DNA from: Fragum whitleyi
Taxonomy: Eukaryota > Mollusca > Bivalvia > Cardiida > Cardiidae
Direction of reading: 5' to 3'
Length of the DNA: 64,000 nucleotides
Assembly (NCBI GenBank): GCA_948146395.1
Contig: OX411543.1
Location: 37,591,058-37,655,057 of the forward strand
Part shown: one piece after another, positions 52,014 through 63,263 of the stretch
How the letters are laid out: every line of letters starts with the position of its first letter
Numbering within the stretch: the first letter of the stretch is position 1
Made by a program: the position numbers and the translations under genes
The notes under the pieces: generated by a model
Seen by the model: only the letters and a program-made list of their open reading frames with translations
Database searches by the model: none
What the model was told of the DNA's origin: nothing

Positions 52014-55000
52014 GGTTACTTTATTACCTCTCTGACTCTGAAAGATAAATGCTAGATTTGTTTTAACTCATTTTTAGAGGACCGAATTTTAGACTGGCCC
52101 AAAGTCAAATAATTTGCCTACTACAAATCAAAATGGCTGCATCGGTGGTCAATTGGTTTCTAGCCTCGATTCTGTACTCGTTAACTAAAGCTCGTAAGAT
52201 AACTAATGATTAAAATCTATACTTCGGGTTGGGGCTTTGTGAATAAGGGAGATAGAATGGTAAATGGCTAATAAAATCATACTCTTTATAAATAAGGTAG
52301 TTAATAATAATGATGGCTCGCCAGGGGCGTAACTCCCATTCCGCAATTTACGCGAGTGCGTAAAAGAAATAATCCTCTGTTGAAAAATGCCATTGATAAA
52401 TGATCATAGCAGCGAAACTACAGCTTATTCAATCTGTAGTTACGATGTTTTGATTATTCAGCAACGCTCAAATTACAAAAGGGAGTGGATGGAGGGCATT
52501 CATCTTTGGTCACAGTTCTAATATCGCCTTTATCCTATATATTCTTTGGTTGTCGCCTTCTGAGCGGGTATAAATTTCAAGGTCCTAGATACGCCTATGC
52601 TCGCGATATACCAAGGGTGGTATAATATTTGAAAGTATTGTGATATACAATGTACCGTTGCCCTATTGTTCAATAATTTTCAACAACTTCTTTTCAGGTT
52701 TATATAATGTCGAGATACGCTTATTTCAGAAAGGTTTTGTTTTTAGTAGTCAGTTTATTTTTTAATGGATGTTCATTCATTTTTTTCATAAACGAATCAA
52801 GGTGGGGACAGGGTGGTCTGGATCCCTTCACGATGGAATTTTAGAAAGACGTTGATTACATTGAAGTCGAAAAAAACTGAAAACCCAAAATATCATTTTA
52901 GACAGTGGGCGAGTATAGTCCGTTTGACTTCTATATGGACCAACCTTTTCATCAATTACATAAAATTGCGTTTGAATGAAAGATTTGTATGCGGTAAAAT
53001 CTTAATTTCAGCTTAATACCATTCCAAAAAATATTATTTGAAAATAAAATGATTTCAAAATAATGATTTTGTCTATCTAGTTAACGTTAATATTTTCACA
53101 TTTTCCGCTCTTAGACACGAGGGGTGATGTTGGCTGTTGAGTAGTAAGAAATATAAACATATCGTAAAAAACACGTGGTTATATACTAAACATTTGACAG
53201 ATGAAATGCCCATTGTTCCTTATTTGGACATGCTAATTAGCATATCGATGTTCACGTCATCTTAAACTTAAATATCACGTGATTTGTACCGTTATCACAC
53301 GCCATCTTATCAAGTTTTCCTCGTGAAATTCCCATCGACTTCGTTGAATAATGCTTTTTGGTTGGTCTAAATAAGGGAATATGGGGTTCATCTCAGAAGA
53401 GATAAAAAACAATTATCAATTATCTGGTCAAACGGTTTCTTAACAAAGAGAGAATATATTCAGATTTGATATGTAAGGGAAGTAAAATTTTTCGACAAAC
53501 ATAGTTTTATAAAAGTACTCGGTTTTATTATAAAACGACTCGCTTACAATCTTACACTTTTGACTCGGCCCCTATGCAAATCAGAACTATATTTGGCTAT
53601 ACAATTCGCTGTTCCAGTTAATACGTATACCAGGAGGTATGAAAGGCTGAGAGTTAACATGTAGACGGACGGACAAAATCATTATTTTACATTCAAAAAT
53701 TCTGAAAAACAGAATTCGTCATGGTATTAGATGGAATTAATGATACGACAAGAAAAAAATACGTTTTATTTATTCATTTCTGAGTTATTTGGCGAAATGT
53801 TGGTCCATATAGAAGTCAAACGGACTATAAAATGTAATAGCTACATATTTGTTCAATATTATAAAAAAATTATACATTCATTTTCCGTTGGACTCTCGCA
53901 CTTTTTTTTCATTATTCTTGGCTCCGATCTCAAAATGGTTAGTTGTAGGCATTCATAGAGATTTTCTTACATCTGAATTATTTTCTCTCGATTTTTAGTC
54001 CTAAAACGTCGGATCATATTACTACGAAACACTATTCAATTAGGTGCGCCAAGAAACCGAACTCGAAACCTCTTTATTACAGAGCTGACTCTACCTCTCC
54101 GAGTCACAATTTCAAGGTATATGTATGCACCTCAAACCTAAAGCCTGAAATTTATTTTCCAAACTGAGACATCATTGAAAATAAGTAATGTTTTCGTTAA
54201 TTCATCTGCTTGCTTTATGTATGGTATTAGCTTCATGTTCTACCTTCTTGGAGTAAAGATCAATATGATGCTAGAGCGAATTAGGTCTTTTACTTGATCT
54301 GTTCAGACTACAAAACGGGTCGTTTAAAGCGGCCAAGAAAGACCATGTTTGTGAGAGAGTTACATACATGTATTTAAGCATATTGTTTTAGTTCTATAAT
54401 CTGAAATATGATCCGGAAAAACGTCATGATTGTTTACAGGCTTTATTAATCTCAAAGTTCGTCTTTTTTTGTTTTTACTTTTTTTTTAATGCAGCGCCCT
54501 GCTTTGAGGGCCTGTTTGTTCTACCCTGTCGTTAGATTTCGGAATGGGAAAAGTCAAGTTCCGCAAACATTTTTTTTATATGTTAAGCGATTTTTTTCTG
54601 GATGAAGAGCGGACATGTAAAATGTCTTTTCTCTTTTTTTTCAGTTAAATTATTATTACTTTCATTTTTTTTTATTTATTTATTTTGTATTTTTTTTGGG
54701 GTGGGGGGGTGGGGGGGGGGGGTAATATTACTTTCGTTACTTTCCTAGAAAATTGTACTTGTGTTATGCCGCGTTCATGTCTTTTCAATTCCATTACTGC
54801 TAAATATTATCAAAAATTATTACTCTATGAACACATAAAAACAAAATTAAAAAAAATGTAAGACAATGAAATAACGCACGCGTATAATCATGGCATTTTT
54901 TCCTATTTTGATTGAATCTGAGAGCGGTTTCAAATAAACATCAAATAAACTTTCATTTCAAGTAAATTATTATCCGCATTGTCAGGGACTCTCAATATTT

Positions 55001-55979
55001 AGGGTCCGTGGCATTGTTAAGCTTCATAGACATGGGGATTCGTTACATCTTTTCATTCTCCTTACCTGGTCTTATTAAGTCTGTAAATGTGCTACTAATA
55101 AAGCGAAAACTTTATTCAAATTATTTATCTTTACTTACCTAATTAAAAACCAAATTGACGAAATATAATGAGAAATTATCCCGTTTACAATCGTGTCATT
55201 TCATATTAAATAAATATCACATTTTCTCTTTCATCTTCTAAATAAATAATTACAGTCTGAAGAGAACCGCTAGGTGTTCGACGTGATTCAATTGTCTACA
55301 TCTCCATAGAAATAAAGGCCGATAACCAAAAGACGTCGTTAAAACTCAAGTCTAAAAAATCCAGTCTAAAAATTACTCTTTAATGAAGAAAATAAGGAAT
55401 AGTCCTAAACCAATCTTTATCTAATGAACGCTTTTAATGACTTCATTTTACAATGTTATTTTTTTGCAAAATACACCTTTTGTCTACATTATGATATATT
55501 AAGGTTTTTCTTTTTGTCTCATTGGTAAATGATCAAGGCTTAAACGATAATTAAGAAAGTAAATGCATCATAGATCAAGCTCGAATTTTAGTAAAGCCTC
55601 TGACCGATTCTGAATGAAATGTCACTTCCGTCAAAATGTCAACAAGATTAGAAATAAATTTTAATCGACTGCTAAGCCAATGTGAGAATATTGCAAGCGA
55701 TAAAGATTCATGGACTTGGAGATTCCAGAAGGTTATTCAATACCGATTATCTCGTATTGTTCATTTATACCTCTTACTTTATGTTGATACTTTCGTCACC
55801 CGGCATTTTCGAACAAACAAATGAGTTATTCTGTTATACATTAAACTCTCAGTAGTTCGTATTGCGAGAGGCTGTTGCATTTTATAATATAACAATAAGT
55901 TTAACCTATAGATGGGAAAAGTAATTTGAAGTAAGAACCATTCTTGATTTAATAACTTACTCAACTTAAGCTACCGAAG
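52014..55979. other. Region upstream of the TEX45-like gene
   Basis: No coding exon was recognised. Holds a short hairpin at 52410-52455 (AACTACAGCTT / ATCTGTAGTTAC), a G-rich tract at 54698-54722, and from about 55895 the AACCTATAGA...GGGAAAAGTAATTTGAAG repeat that recurs near 57780 and 57932. About 52500-54650 and 54730-55890 show nothing specific. The promoter was not located. Confidence 0.5.
54698..54722 (+). repeat. G-rich homopolymeric tract
   Basis: Runs of 4, 7 and 12 G separated by single T after a T-rich stretch. Quadruplex-capable and a likely weak point for base calling. Confidence 0.8.
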
Positions 55980-56815
55980 AGTTCCATCCTGATAAGTGCC
56001 AAGTACTTACCATAAGTAACAAACAGAAAGAAATAATTTATGACTACAAACTCCACGGGCACACCTTAGAACATGTCAAGTCAACAAAGTATCTTGGATG
56101 CACAATCAACAACAAGCTAGACTGGGGACAACACATATCAAATATAACATCAAAAGCAAACAGGACACTAGGCTTCCTCAGAAGAAACCTAAACATATCA
56201 TCAGTGAAGACAAAAGAAAGAGCATATAAGGCAATAGTAAGACCTACCCTCGAATACGGAAGCACTATCTGGGACCCATATGAAAAATCAGACATCAACA
56301 AACTTGAAAAAGTACAAAGAAGAGCTGCCAGATTTGTCAAACATAAATATAACAACCGCTCAAGTGTAGACAACATGCTAGAAGATCTGAATTGGCAATC
56401 TTTAGAAACAAGCAGGAAAATAGCAAGACTTACAATGTTCTACAAGATCACAACTAACAAAGTATCCATAGACCCAAATAACTATCTTGAAAAACCAATA
56501 AGACAGTCCAGGAACACCAAACAAGACACTTACACCATTCCCTACTGCAAAATCAGTACAAGGAAATATTCATTCTTTCCTAGGACCACCAAAGATTGGA
56601 ACCAGCTACCCCCAAACCTACGGACAGCAGGTTCAGTTGATGCCTTCAAGGCTCAACTAACCACAAACTTTCTCTAACTCTGCCTTTTCTTTTAACTATC
56701 ACTGTACATATGCTCACTTTTATTCTTTATTCTTTATCTATTCTTTTTGCAACCCCCTGGCAGAATAATCAGCCTGTTGATTGTGGCCAGTATACGGAAG
56801 AAGAAGAAGAAGAAT
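55980..56815 (+). mobile_element. 5'-truncated non-LTR retrotransposon (LINE)
   Basis: Begins inside a reverse-transcriptase frame, continues through its stop and a short 3' UTR, and ends in a (GAA)n microsatellite tail (56797-56814). 5' truncation and a microsatellite tail are usual for CR1/jockey-group LINEs. The flanks belong to a sequence duplicated at 57.9-60.3 kb. Confidence 0.8.
55982..56677 (+). pseudogene. Reverse transcriptase C-terminal fragment, 231 codons
   Basis: Open from FHPDKCQVLTIS through KSTKYLGCTINNKLDW, ALEYGSTIWDPY-type (here TLEYGSTIWDPY) and WNQLPPN to TAA at 56675-56677. These are typical of the part of LINE reverse transcriptases after the catalytic palm; the FADD catalytic box is absent. 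No internal stop, so the insertion may be fairly young, but it cannot encode a working enzyme. Confidence 0.82.
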
Positions 56816-56822
56816 TTAAAAG

Positions 56823-57712
56823 AAATAAGTACAGTTAAAATGTGAAATAAACTTCCCCAGGTGCTGTACAAAACATGCACATGATCACTAATTTTAAAAA
56901 AAACCAAAAGAGGCTATTTATCAAATCGATGGCTACCGTTGATTATTCTCATTTTTTTCTAGATGGATTTCGACAGTCACAGTCATTTATAATAGAGAAG
57001 CGTAAACATCGGAAGAAATTAACATAATATCAGTGAAAGATACTCAAAACAATTCTTATTGGGTTCTCTTCGTAAAATATGTAACTTTGAATATGGGCGC
57101 ACGTATTATAGAAACTGCGTCAGGTCTAAATCCTAAAGGATGCGATTCCGACAAGGTGTTTGCCGGCATAGCTTTAGCTGAAATAGCTGAATTTTCATTT
57201 TTTTTAAAAAAATCAAACTGCGAATTTTGTTATAGATTTTATCTTTTTCAAGTCTTAACGGGGAATATTGCTATTGATTTAATATCTTTCAAGACTAATC
57301 CTGCTTTTCAACCCGACGTTAAAGCGCAACAACAATGACATTGTTTTAGCGGGAAAATGTAGCGTCTTTTTTCCCCAAGGTGTAGAATGACGTCATTTGC
57401 GGAGGGTAAAAATAAAACGTCATCCAGACGAGATTCTAAGCAAAAATGTGTAACTTTTTACATGTAGGGCTGATTCTTATCCTAATTTTACGACAAAAAT
57501 CTAAATTTTGATAACCATCGACAGGAATAAAATCGAAGAAAAAATTGTTGATAAATTAAAATAAACAGTTAAACAAAATGGCAAAATCTCGCGAGATCAT
57601 CATCCTCCATGTAGACTGCCATTACGACACAAAATTAAACTTTGATGGTATATGCATTTCATTTTGATTTTGATTATTGTTTTACACGCGTTATCTAGAA
57701 GCGGGAAAAGCA
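56823..57712. repeat. Duplicated segment, copy 1
   Basis: From AAATAAGTACAGTTAAAATG to CGCGTTATCTAGAAGCGGGAA. Aligns over about 890 bp with 58089-60260 once the inserted element there is removed. The block around 57093-57180 (GGGCGCACGTATTATAGAAA...) is identical in both copies. Confidence 0.8.
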
Positions 57713-57770
57713 GCAAAGAGCCCTTCGGGCGCTTTGCGTTACTTTTCCCGTATGAACTTAAAATATAATA
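57712..57770. repeat. Hairpin GGGAAAAGCAGCAAAGAGCCC
   Basis: GCGGGAAAAG...CAAAGAGCCC pairs with GGGCGCTTTGCGTTACTTTTCCCG across TTC. Degenerate versions occur near 60255 and 60510. Confidence 0.6.
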
Positions 57771-57776
57771 TGATAA

Positions 57777-58085
57777 TAGGTTTAACCTATAGACAGGAAA
57801 AGTAATTTGAAGAAAGAACCATTCTTCATTTAATCATTTACGCAACTTGAGCTACCAAATATAACAATAAAGCTCCTGCACTTGAACCCTTTGCTGAATT
57901 GACGCATATGAATGATGTAATATAATAAAAGGTTTAAACTATAGACGGGAAAAGTAATTTGAAGTAAGAACCATTCTTGATTTAATAATTTACTCAACTT
58001 AAGCTACCAAATTTAACTATAAGGCTCCTGCACCCCAAACTTTTGCTGTATTGACATGTGTGAATGATGTATCAAATTAAATAAA
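57777..58085. repeat. Two tandem ~155-bp units (CCTATAGAC.GGAAAAGTAATTTG)
   Basis: Units begin near 57777 and 57932, each with GGAAAAGTAATTTGAAG, AAGAACCATTCTT and GGCTCCTGCAC-type blocks. The first block also occurs at about 55900-55970 before the LINE. Confidence 0.7.
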
Positions 58086-58088
58086 AAA

Positions 58089-60260
58089 AATAAGTACAGT
58101 TAAAATGTGAAATAAACTTCGCCAGGTGCTGTACAAAATATGCACATGTTCACTTATTTTCAAAAAACCAAAATAGGCTATTTATCAAATCGATGGCTAC
58201 TTGATTTTTCTCATTTATTTCTAGATGGATTTCGACAGTCACAGTCACTTAGAATAGATAAGCTTCATCATCGGAAGAAATTAACATAATATCAGTAAAA
58301 GCTACTCAAAACAATTCTTATTGGGTTCTCTTTGTAAAATATGTAACTTTGAATATGGGCGCACGTATTATAGAAACTGCGTCAGGTCTAAATCCTAAAG
58401 GATGCGATTCCGACAAGGTGTTTGCCGGCATAGCTTTAGCTAAAATAGCTGTATTTACATTTTTAGCTCACCTGAGCACGAAGTGCTCAAGGTGAGCTAT
58501 TGTGATGGCCTGCTGTCCGTCGTCCGTCTACTGTTGTCCGTCGTCCATCAACCATGGTCCGTCGTCAAACTTTACCTTGTGTGCACTCTTAGAGTCCACA
58601 TTTTTGGCCCAAATGTCTTGAAACTTGCTCAGAATGTTTGTCTCCATCAGATCTTGGTCAAGTTCGAAATTGGGTCAAGTGAGGTCAAAAATGGGGTCAA
58701 GGGGGTCAAATTTTAGAAAAACCTTGTGTGCCCTCTAGAGGCCACATTTTTTACCCAAATGCCTTGAAACTTGGTCAGAATATTTGTCTCCATCAAATCT
58801 TGGTCAAGTTCAAAATTGGTTCAAGTGGGGTCAAAAATGGGGTCAAGAGGTCAAATTTTAGAAAAACCTTGTGTGCACTCTAGGGGCCTCATTTTTGGCC
58901 CAAATGTCTTGAAAAGTGGTCAGAATGTTTATCTCCATTAACTCTTGGTCAAGTTCAAAATTGGGTCAAGTGGGGTCAAAAATGGTGTCAAGGGGTCAAA
59001 TTATAGAAAAACCTTGTGTGCACTCTAGAGGCCACATTTTTGGCCCAAATGTCTAGAAACTTGTTCAGAATGTTTGTCTCTATCAATTCTCCTTCAAGAT
59101 TGAAATTGAGTCAAGTGGAGTCAAAATGGGGTCAAGGGTCAAATTTTGGAAAAACCTTGTGTGCACTCTAGAGGCCACATTATTGGACTAAATGTCTTGA
59201 AACTTGGTCAGAATGTTTGTCTCCATCAAATCACGGTCAAGTTTGAAATTGGGTCAAGTGGGGTCAAAAATTGGGTCAAGGGGTAAAATTTTAGACAAAC
59301 CCTCTATGTACTCTAGGGGCCACATTTTTGGCCAAAATGTCTCGAAACTTGGTCAGAATGTTTGTCTACATCAAATCTCGGTATAGATTTAAATTAGGTC
59401 AAGTGGGGTCAAAATGGGGTCAAGGGGTCAAACTTTAGACAAACCTTGTGTGTACTCTAGGGGCCACATTTTTGGCACAAATGTCCCGTAACTTGGTCCG
59501 AATGTTTGTCTCCATCAAATCTCGGTAAAGATCAAAATTGGGTCAAGTGGGGTCAAAAATGGTGTCAAGGGGTCAAATTTTAGACAAACTTTGTGTGCAC
59601 TCTAGGGGCAGCATATTTGGCTCAAATGTATGTCTTCTTGATATCTTTGACTTTTGTTAAGCCAGTAATGAATTTCAAATAAGTAGTGTTGGCACTTTGC
59701 TTCCTTTGTAAACTATATGCATCAGGTGAGCGCTTCAGGGCCAATGGCCCTCTTGTTTTAAAAAATCAAACAGTGACTTTTGTTATAGATTTCATCTTTT
59801 TCAAGTCTTTACCAGGGAATATTGCTATTGATTTAATCTCTTTCAAGTCTTATCCCTCTTTTCAACCCGACGTTTAAGCGCAATAATAATGTCGTTGTTT
59901 TAGCGGGAAAAAGTAGCGTCTTTTTTCCCCAAAGTGTAGAATGACGTCATTTGCGGAGGGTAAAAAGAAAACGTCATCCAGACGAGATTCTAAGCAAAAA
60001 TGTGTAACTTTTTACATGTAAGGCTGATTCTTATCCTAATTTTACAACAACAATCTAAATTTTGATAATGATCGACAGGAATAAAATCGAAGAAAAAATT
60101 GTTGATAAATTTAAATAAATAATAAAACAAAATGGCAAAATCTCGCGAGATCATCATCCTCCATGTAGGCCACCCTTACGACACAAAATTAAACTTTGAT
60201 GGTATATGTATTTCATTTTGATTTTAATTATTTTAATGCTTTACATGCGTTATCTAGAAG
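58089..60260. repeat. Duplicated segment, copy 2, interrupted by an element
   Basis: Same content as 56823-57712 but split at about 58462/59760 by a 1.3-kb insertion. Without the insertion it is about 875 bp. Confidence 0.8.
58463..59759 (+). mobile_element. Element with ~145-bp internal array (TAGCTCACCTGAGC ... CTCTTGTTT)
   Basis: Starts TAGCTCACCTGAGCACGAAG with a hairpin (GAGCACGAAGTGCTC) and ends CAGGTGAGCGCTTCAGGGCC then CTCTTGTTT. Inside are about eight units of 145 bp, each with CTTGTGTGCACTCTAG, CACATTTTTGGCCCAAATGT and GGGTCAAGTGGGGTCAAAAA. No transposase. Boundaries are supported by the uninterrupted copy at 56823-57712. Confidence 0.85.
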
Positions 60261-60339
60261 CGGGAATCTTTTCCCGTAATATGAAATAAGGAAAAGCCTT
60301 AAAAGTGATTGCAGCTTGTCCGAAAAAATGTTTGTAACA

Positions 60340-60358
60340 AGAGAGAGAGAGAGAGAGG
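60340..60358. repeat. (GA)n simple repeat
   Basis: GA dinucleotide run grading into a G-rich stretch. Confidence 0.85.
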
Positions 60359-60719
60359 GGGAGGGGGCAAAGTAATTTGTAGTTATATAGCTAAATTGAG
60401 TAGATTTATGTTTCTGATGCACTGTTTATTCCTACGATACTTCGGGATCCTTTCATGGTATATGTATTTGATTTTGATTATTTAAATGTTTTACACGCCT
60501 TATCTAGAGGCAGGAAAAGTCGCAAAGCTTTTACTTTTCCCTTAGTATGAACCAAGTGGAGACTTGTGATAGGTAGTTGAGTTTCCTGATCATGGACCAT
60601 GATTTTGGGATAGTTCATGGATGAAAGGTACTTTTTGTTTGGGACTTGTTTCTTGGTCTATTTGTTATATATTTTGGACCATGATCCAAAAACCACCATT
60701 CAAATAGAGTAAAGGTTTT

Positions 60720-61702
60720 AAAGCTTTTAGGATCACCCTTAGTCTGCCATGCATTGTCAACAATCTTAAAAACTTCTTCTTCTCCTGAACCACTAGGCCA
60801 ATTTCAATCAAACATTACCAGAATGGTTCTTGGGTGACCCTTTTAAAAAATTGTTCGCAGAATTTTGAATGGCCCATAAACATGGGCGTGGGAGGGCAGG
60901 GCATTTTTTCATCTTGAAATCTTTGAATGACATCTCCTTCTGAACCACAGGGCCATTTTCAATGAAACTTTACCAGAATGTTCCTTGGAAGACCCTTTTC
61001 AAAAATTGTTTGCAAATATTGATTGGCCCATAAATATGGACATGGCAGGGTGGGCTATTTTGAGCCCAAAATCTTGAAATGATATTTCCTCCTGAACCAT
61101 TTTGCCGATTTCAATGAAACTTCACCAGAATGTTCCTTGGATGAACCTTTTTAAAAATTGTTTGCGAAATTTTGATTGGTGCATAAATATAGTAGTGGCA
61201 GGGTGGGACTTATTTTGTGCCCAAAATCTTTGAACGCCATCCCCTCCTGAACCACTTGGCCAATTTTAATAAAACTAAACCAGATTGTTCTATGGTGACC
61301 CTTTTCAAAAATTGTTCATGAAATTTTGATTGGCCAAAAATATGGGTATGGCAGGGTTGGGCCTTTTCTGTGCCTGAAATATTTGAACAACATCTCCTGA
61401 ACCACTTGGCCAATCTTAATGAAACTTGGGCTGAATTTTCCCTTGGCGACCCTTTTCAAAAATTGTTGGCGAAATTTTAATTGTCCCATAAATATGGGCG
61501 TGGTAGGGTGGAGCTTATTTTGAGTCCTCAGTTTTGAATGGTTTGGCAGGGTCTATTTTCACTTTAAATTCTTGGAATAACATCTCCTCTTCAACAATAA
61601 GGAAAATGTGAATGAAACTTTGCCAGAAATTTACTTGGATGAGATTCACTGGACCAAAAAAGTTCAGGTGAGCGGTTTAGGGCCATTCTGGCCCCCTTGT
61701 AT
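60720..61702 (+). mobile_element. Element with ~153-bp internal array, 3' end clear
   Basis: About five to six units with CTCCTGAACCACTTGGCCAA, AATGAAACTTTACCAGAATG and TTTCAAAAATTGTTTGCGAA. The right end CAGGTGAGCGGTTTAGGGCC then GGCCCCCTTGTAT matches the right end of the 58463 element. The left end is uncertain. Confidence 0.7.
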
Positions 61703-62350
61703 ACTGATTCCCATGTAAATAAAGTTATATTCATTCAATTATTTACTCCTTATTTACTTGTCTGTCGTTAATTCTTATAGAGTGATTACCCTTATAATCA
61801 AATCACTCTGAGTACTTATTTAGTAGGGGACAAAATTTTAGACTTCCCTTATTATAAAACATTGACCAGTAAAAGCTGTCATAGAATACTGGTTTACATC
61901 CAAATTCTTGTAACTATATCAACAATGTTGTACAATGTACAATTTTCAGCTTATTGAAACTTTAATCAAGTAAACTGAAAACCGAAAGTTGTAAACCAAA
62001 CTACGCCTCTAATTAAAGACGCATAATAACTGATTGGTATTAAACAACAAGTGAGAAAATCAAGGTAAGCTTCGGGTACCTAGAGTAATTAGTGATTGCA
62101 CTATTCACAGCTACGAATTAAACATATGTTTTTGTGTAATAAACAAACTCTGGGAAATCGACAAGAGCTATGAACTAAGAACAACTGACATGCAAATTAC
62201 CCAGACCTTTTTAACATAGATAAAGAAGGGGAAATTTGTGACCAAAGAATGTATACAGACAAACCCATACCTACAAACCACCAGCGTGTGTACCACCGGA
62301 AGTTTACTGTATTTTAATTTCATTAAGTCTATTGTCTTAGTATTTCTTTT
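61703..62350. other. Unannotated AT-rich sequence
   Basis: I see no gene, clear repeat or structured element here. Confidence 0.5.
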
Positions 62351-63263
62351 TAGCTCGCCCAGGACAAAAGTCTTGGAAGAGCTATTCTCATACCCTTGGA
62401 TGTCAGTGTCGGTGTCGGCGTCCTCATTAGGTTAAAGTTTTTTATTTTGATCAATATTAATCCTAGAGGCTTTATATTTCACATAAACACTCATTAGGGT
62501 ATAGGCTTTCATTTAAGATAAGCACCCATGTCAAAATAACCTTGAGACAGTGACCTTGACCCTTTTACAAAAAAACTTTAACCAAAAAACTTTAACTTTG
62601 CTTATATTTTCTGAATGCTTTACCTAGTGACATTACTACTTCATACATGCTCTCACAAGGTGACCAGAGACCAAGTGCCTTGACATTTTAACCTTGACCT
62701 TGACCTTTTGTGGACTTAGAAAAACTTTAACCAAATACTTTAACCAAAAAACTTTAACCTTGCTTATATCTTTTTAATGTTTTTCCTAGGGACATCGTTA
62801 CTATACATTCACAGTCACTTGGTGATAGGCTTTTACTGGTTACCAAGGTCCTTGACATTTTGAACTTGACCTTTTATGGTCCTAGAAAAACTTTAACCAA
62901 ATACTTTAACCTTGCTTTTATTTTCTGAATGCTTTTACCTAGGGACATCATACCTCATACACAAACTCACAAAGTAATAGGCTTTCACCAGTAACAAAGG
63001 TCCTCAATAATTTGACCTTGACCTTTCAAGTGCTTATAAAAACTTTAACAAAAAATCTTGAACCTTGCTTATATTTTCTGATTGCTGATACCTGTGGCCA
63101 TTATACCTTTATTTCTTTCTTATTTCTAAATCAGACTGATATATATATTAGATCATGGACTTAAATAACAAATATTAACCTTGAACTTAGATCTTGCGTC
63201 AAGTGCTTTTTGTGACAAGCAGCAGTTTGGGCGAGCTATGTTGTCCGCTGACAACTCTTGTTT
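62351..63263 (+). mobile_element. Element with internal repeats (TAGCTCGCCCAGGACAA ... CTCTTGTTT)
   Basis: Left TAGCTCGCCCAGGACAAAAG, right GGGCGAGCTATGTTGTCC then ACAACTCTTGTTT; the ends pair as GCTCGCCC / GGGCGAGC. Inside are irregular ~150-bp units with ACTTTAACCTTGCTTATATT, CTTGACCTTTT and CTAGGGACAT. No coding capacity. Confidence 0.7.

Noticed and set aside
55982..56677. Functional reverse-transcriptase gene
   Set aside because: Only the C-terminal third is present; the catalytic palm is missing and the element is 5' truncated.
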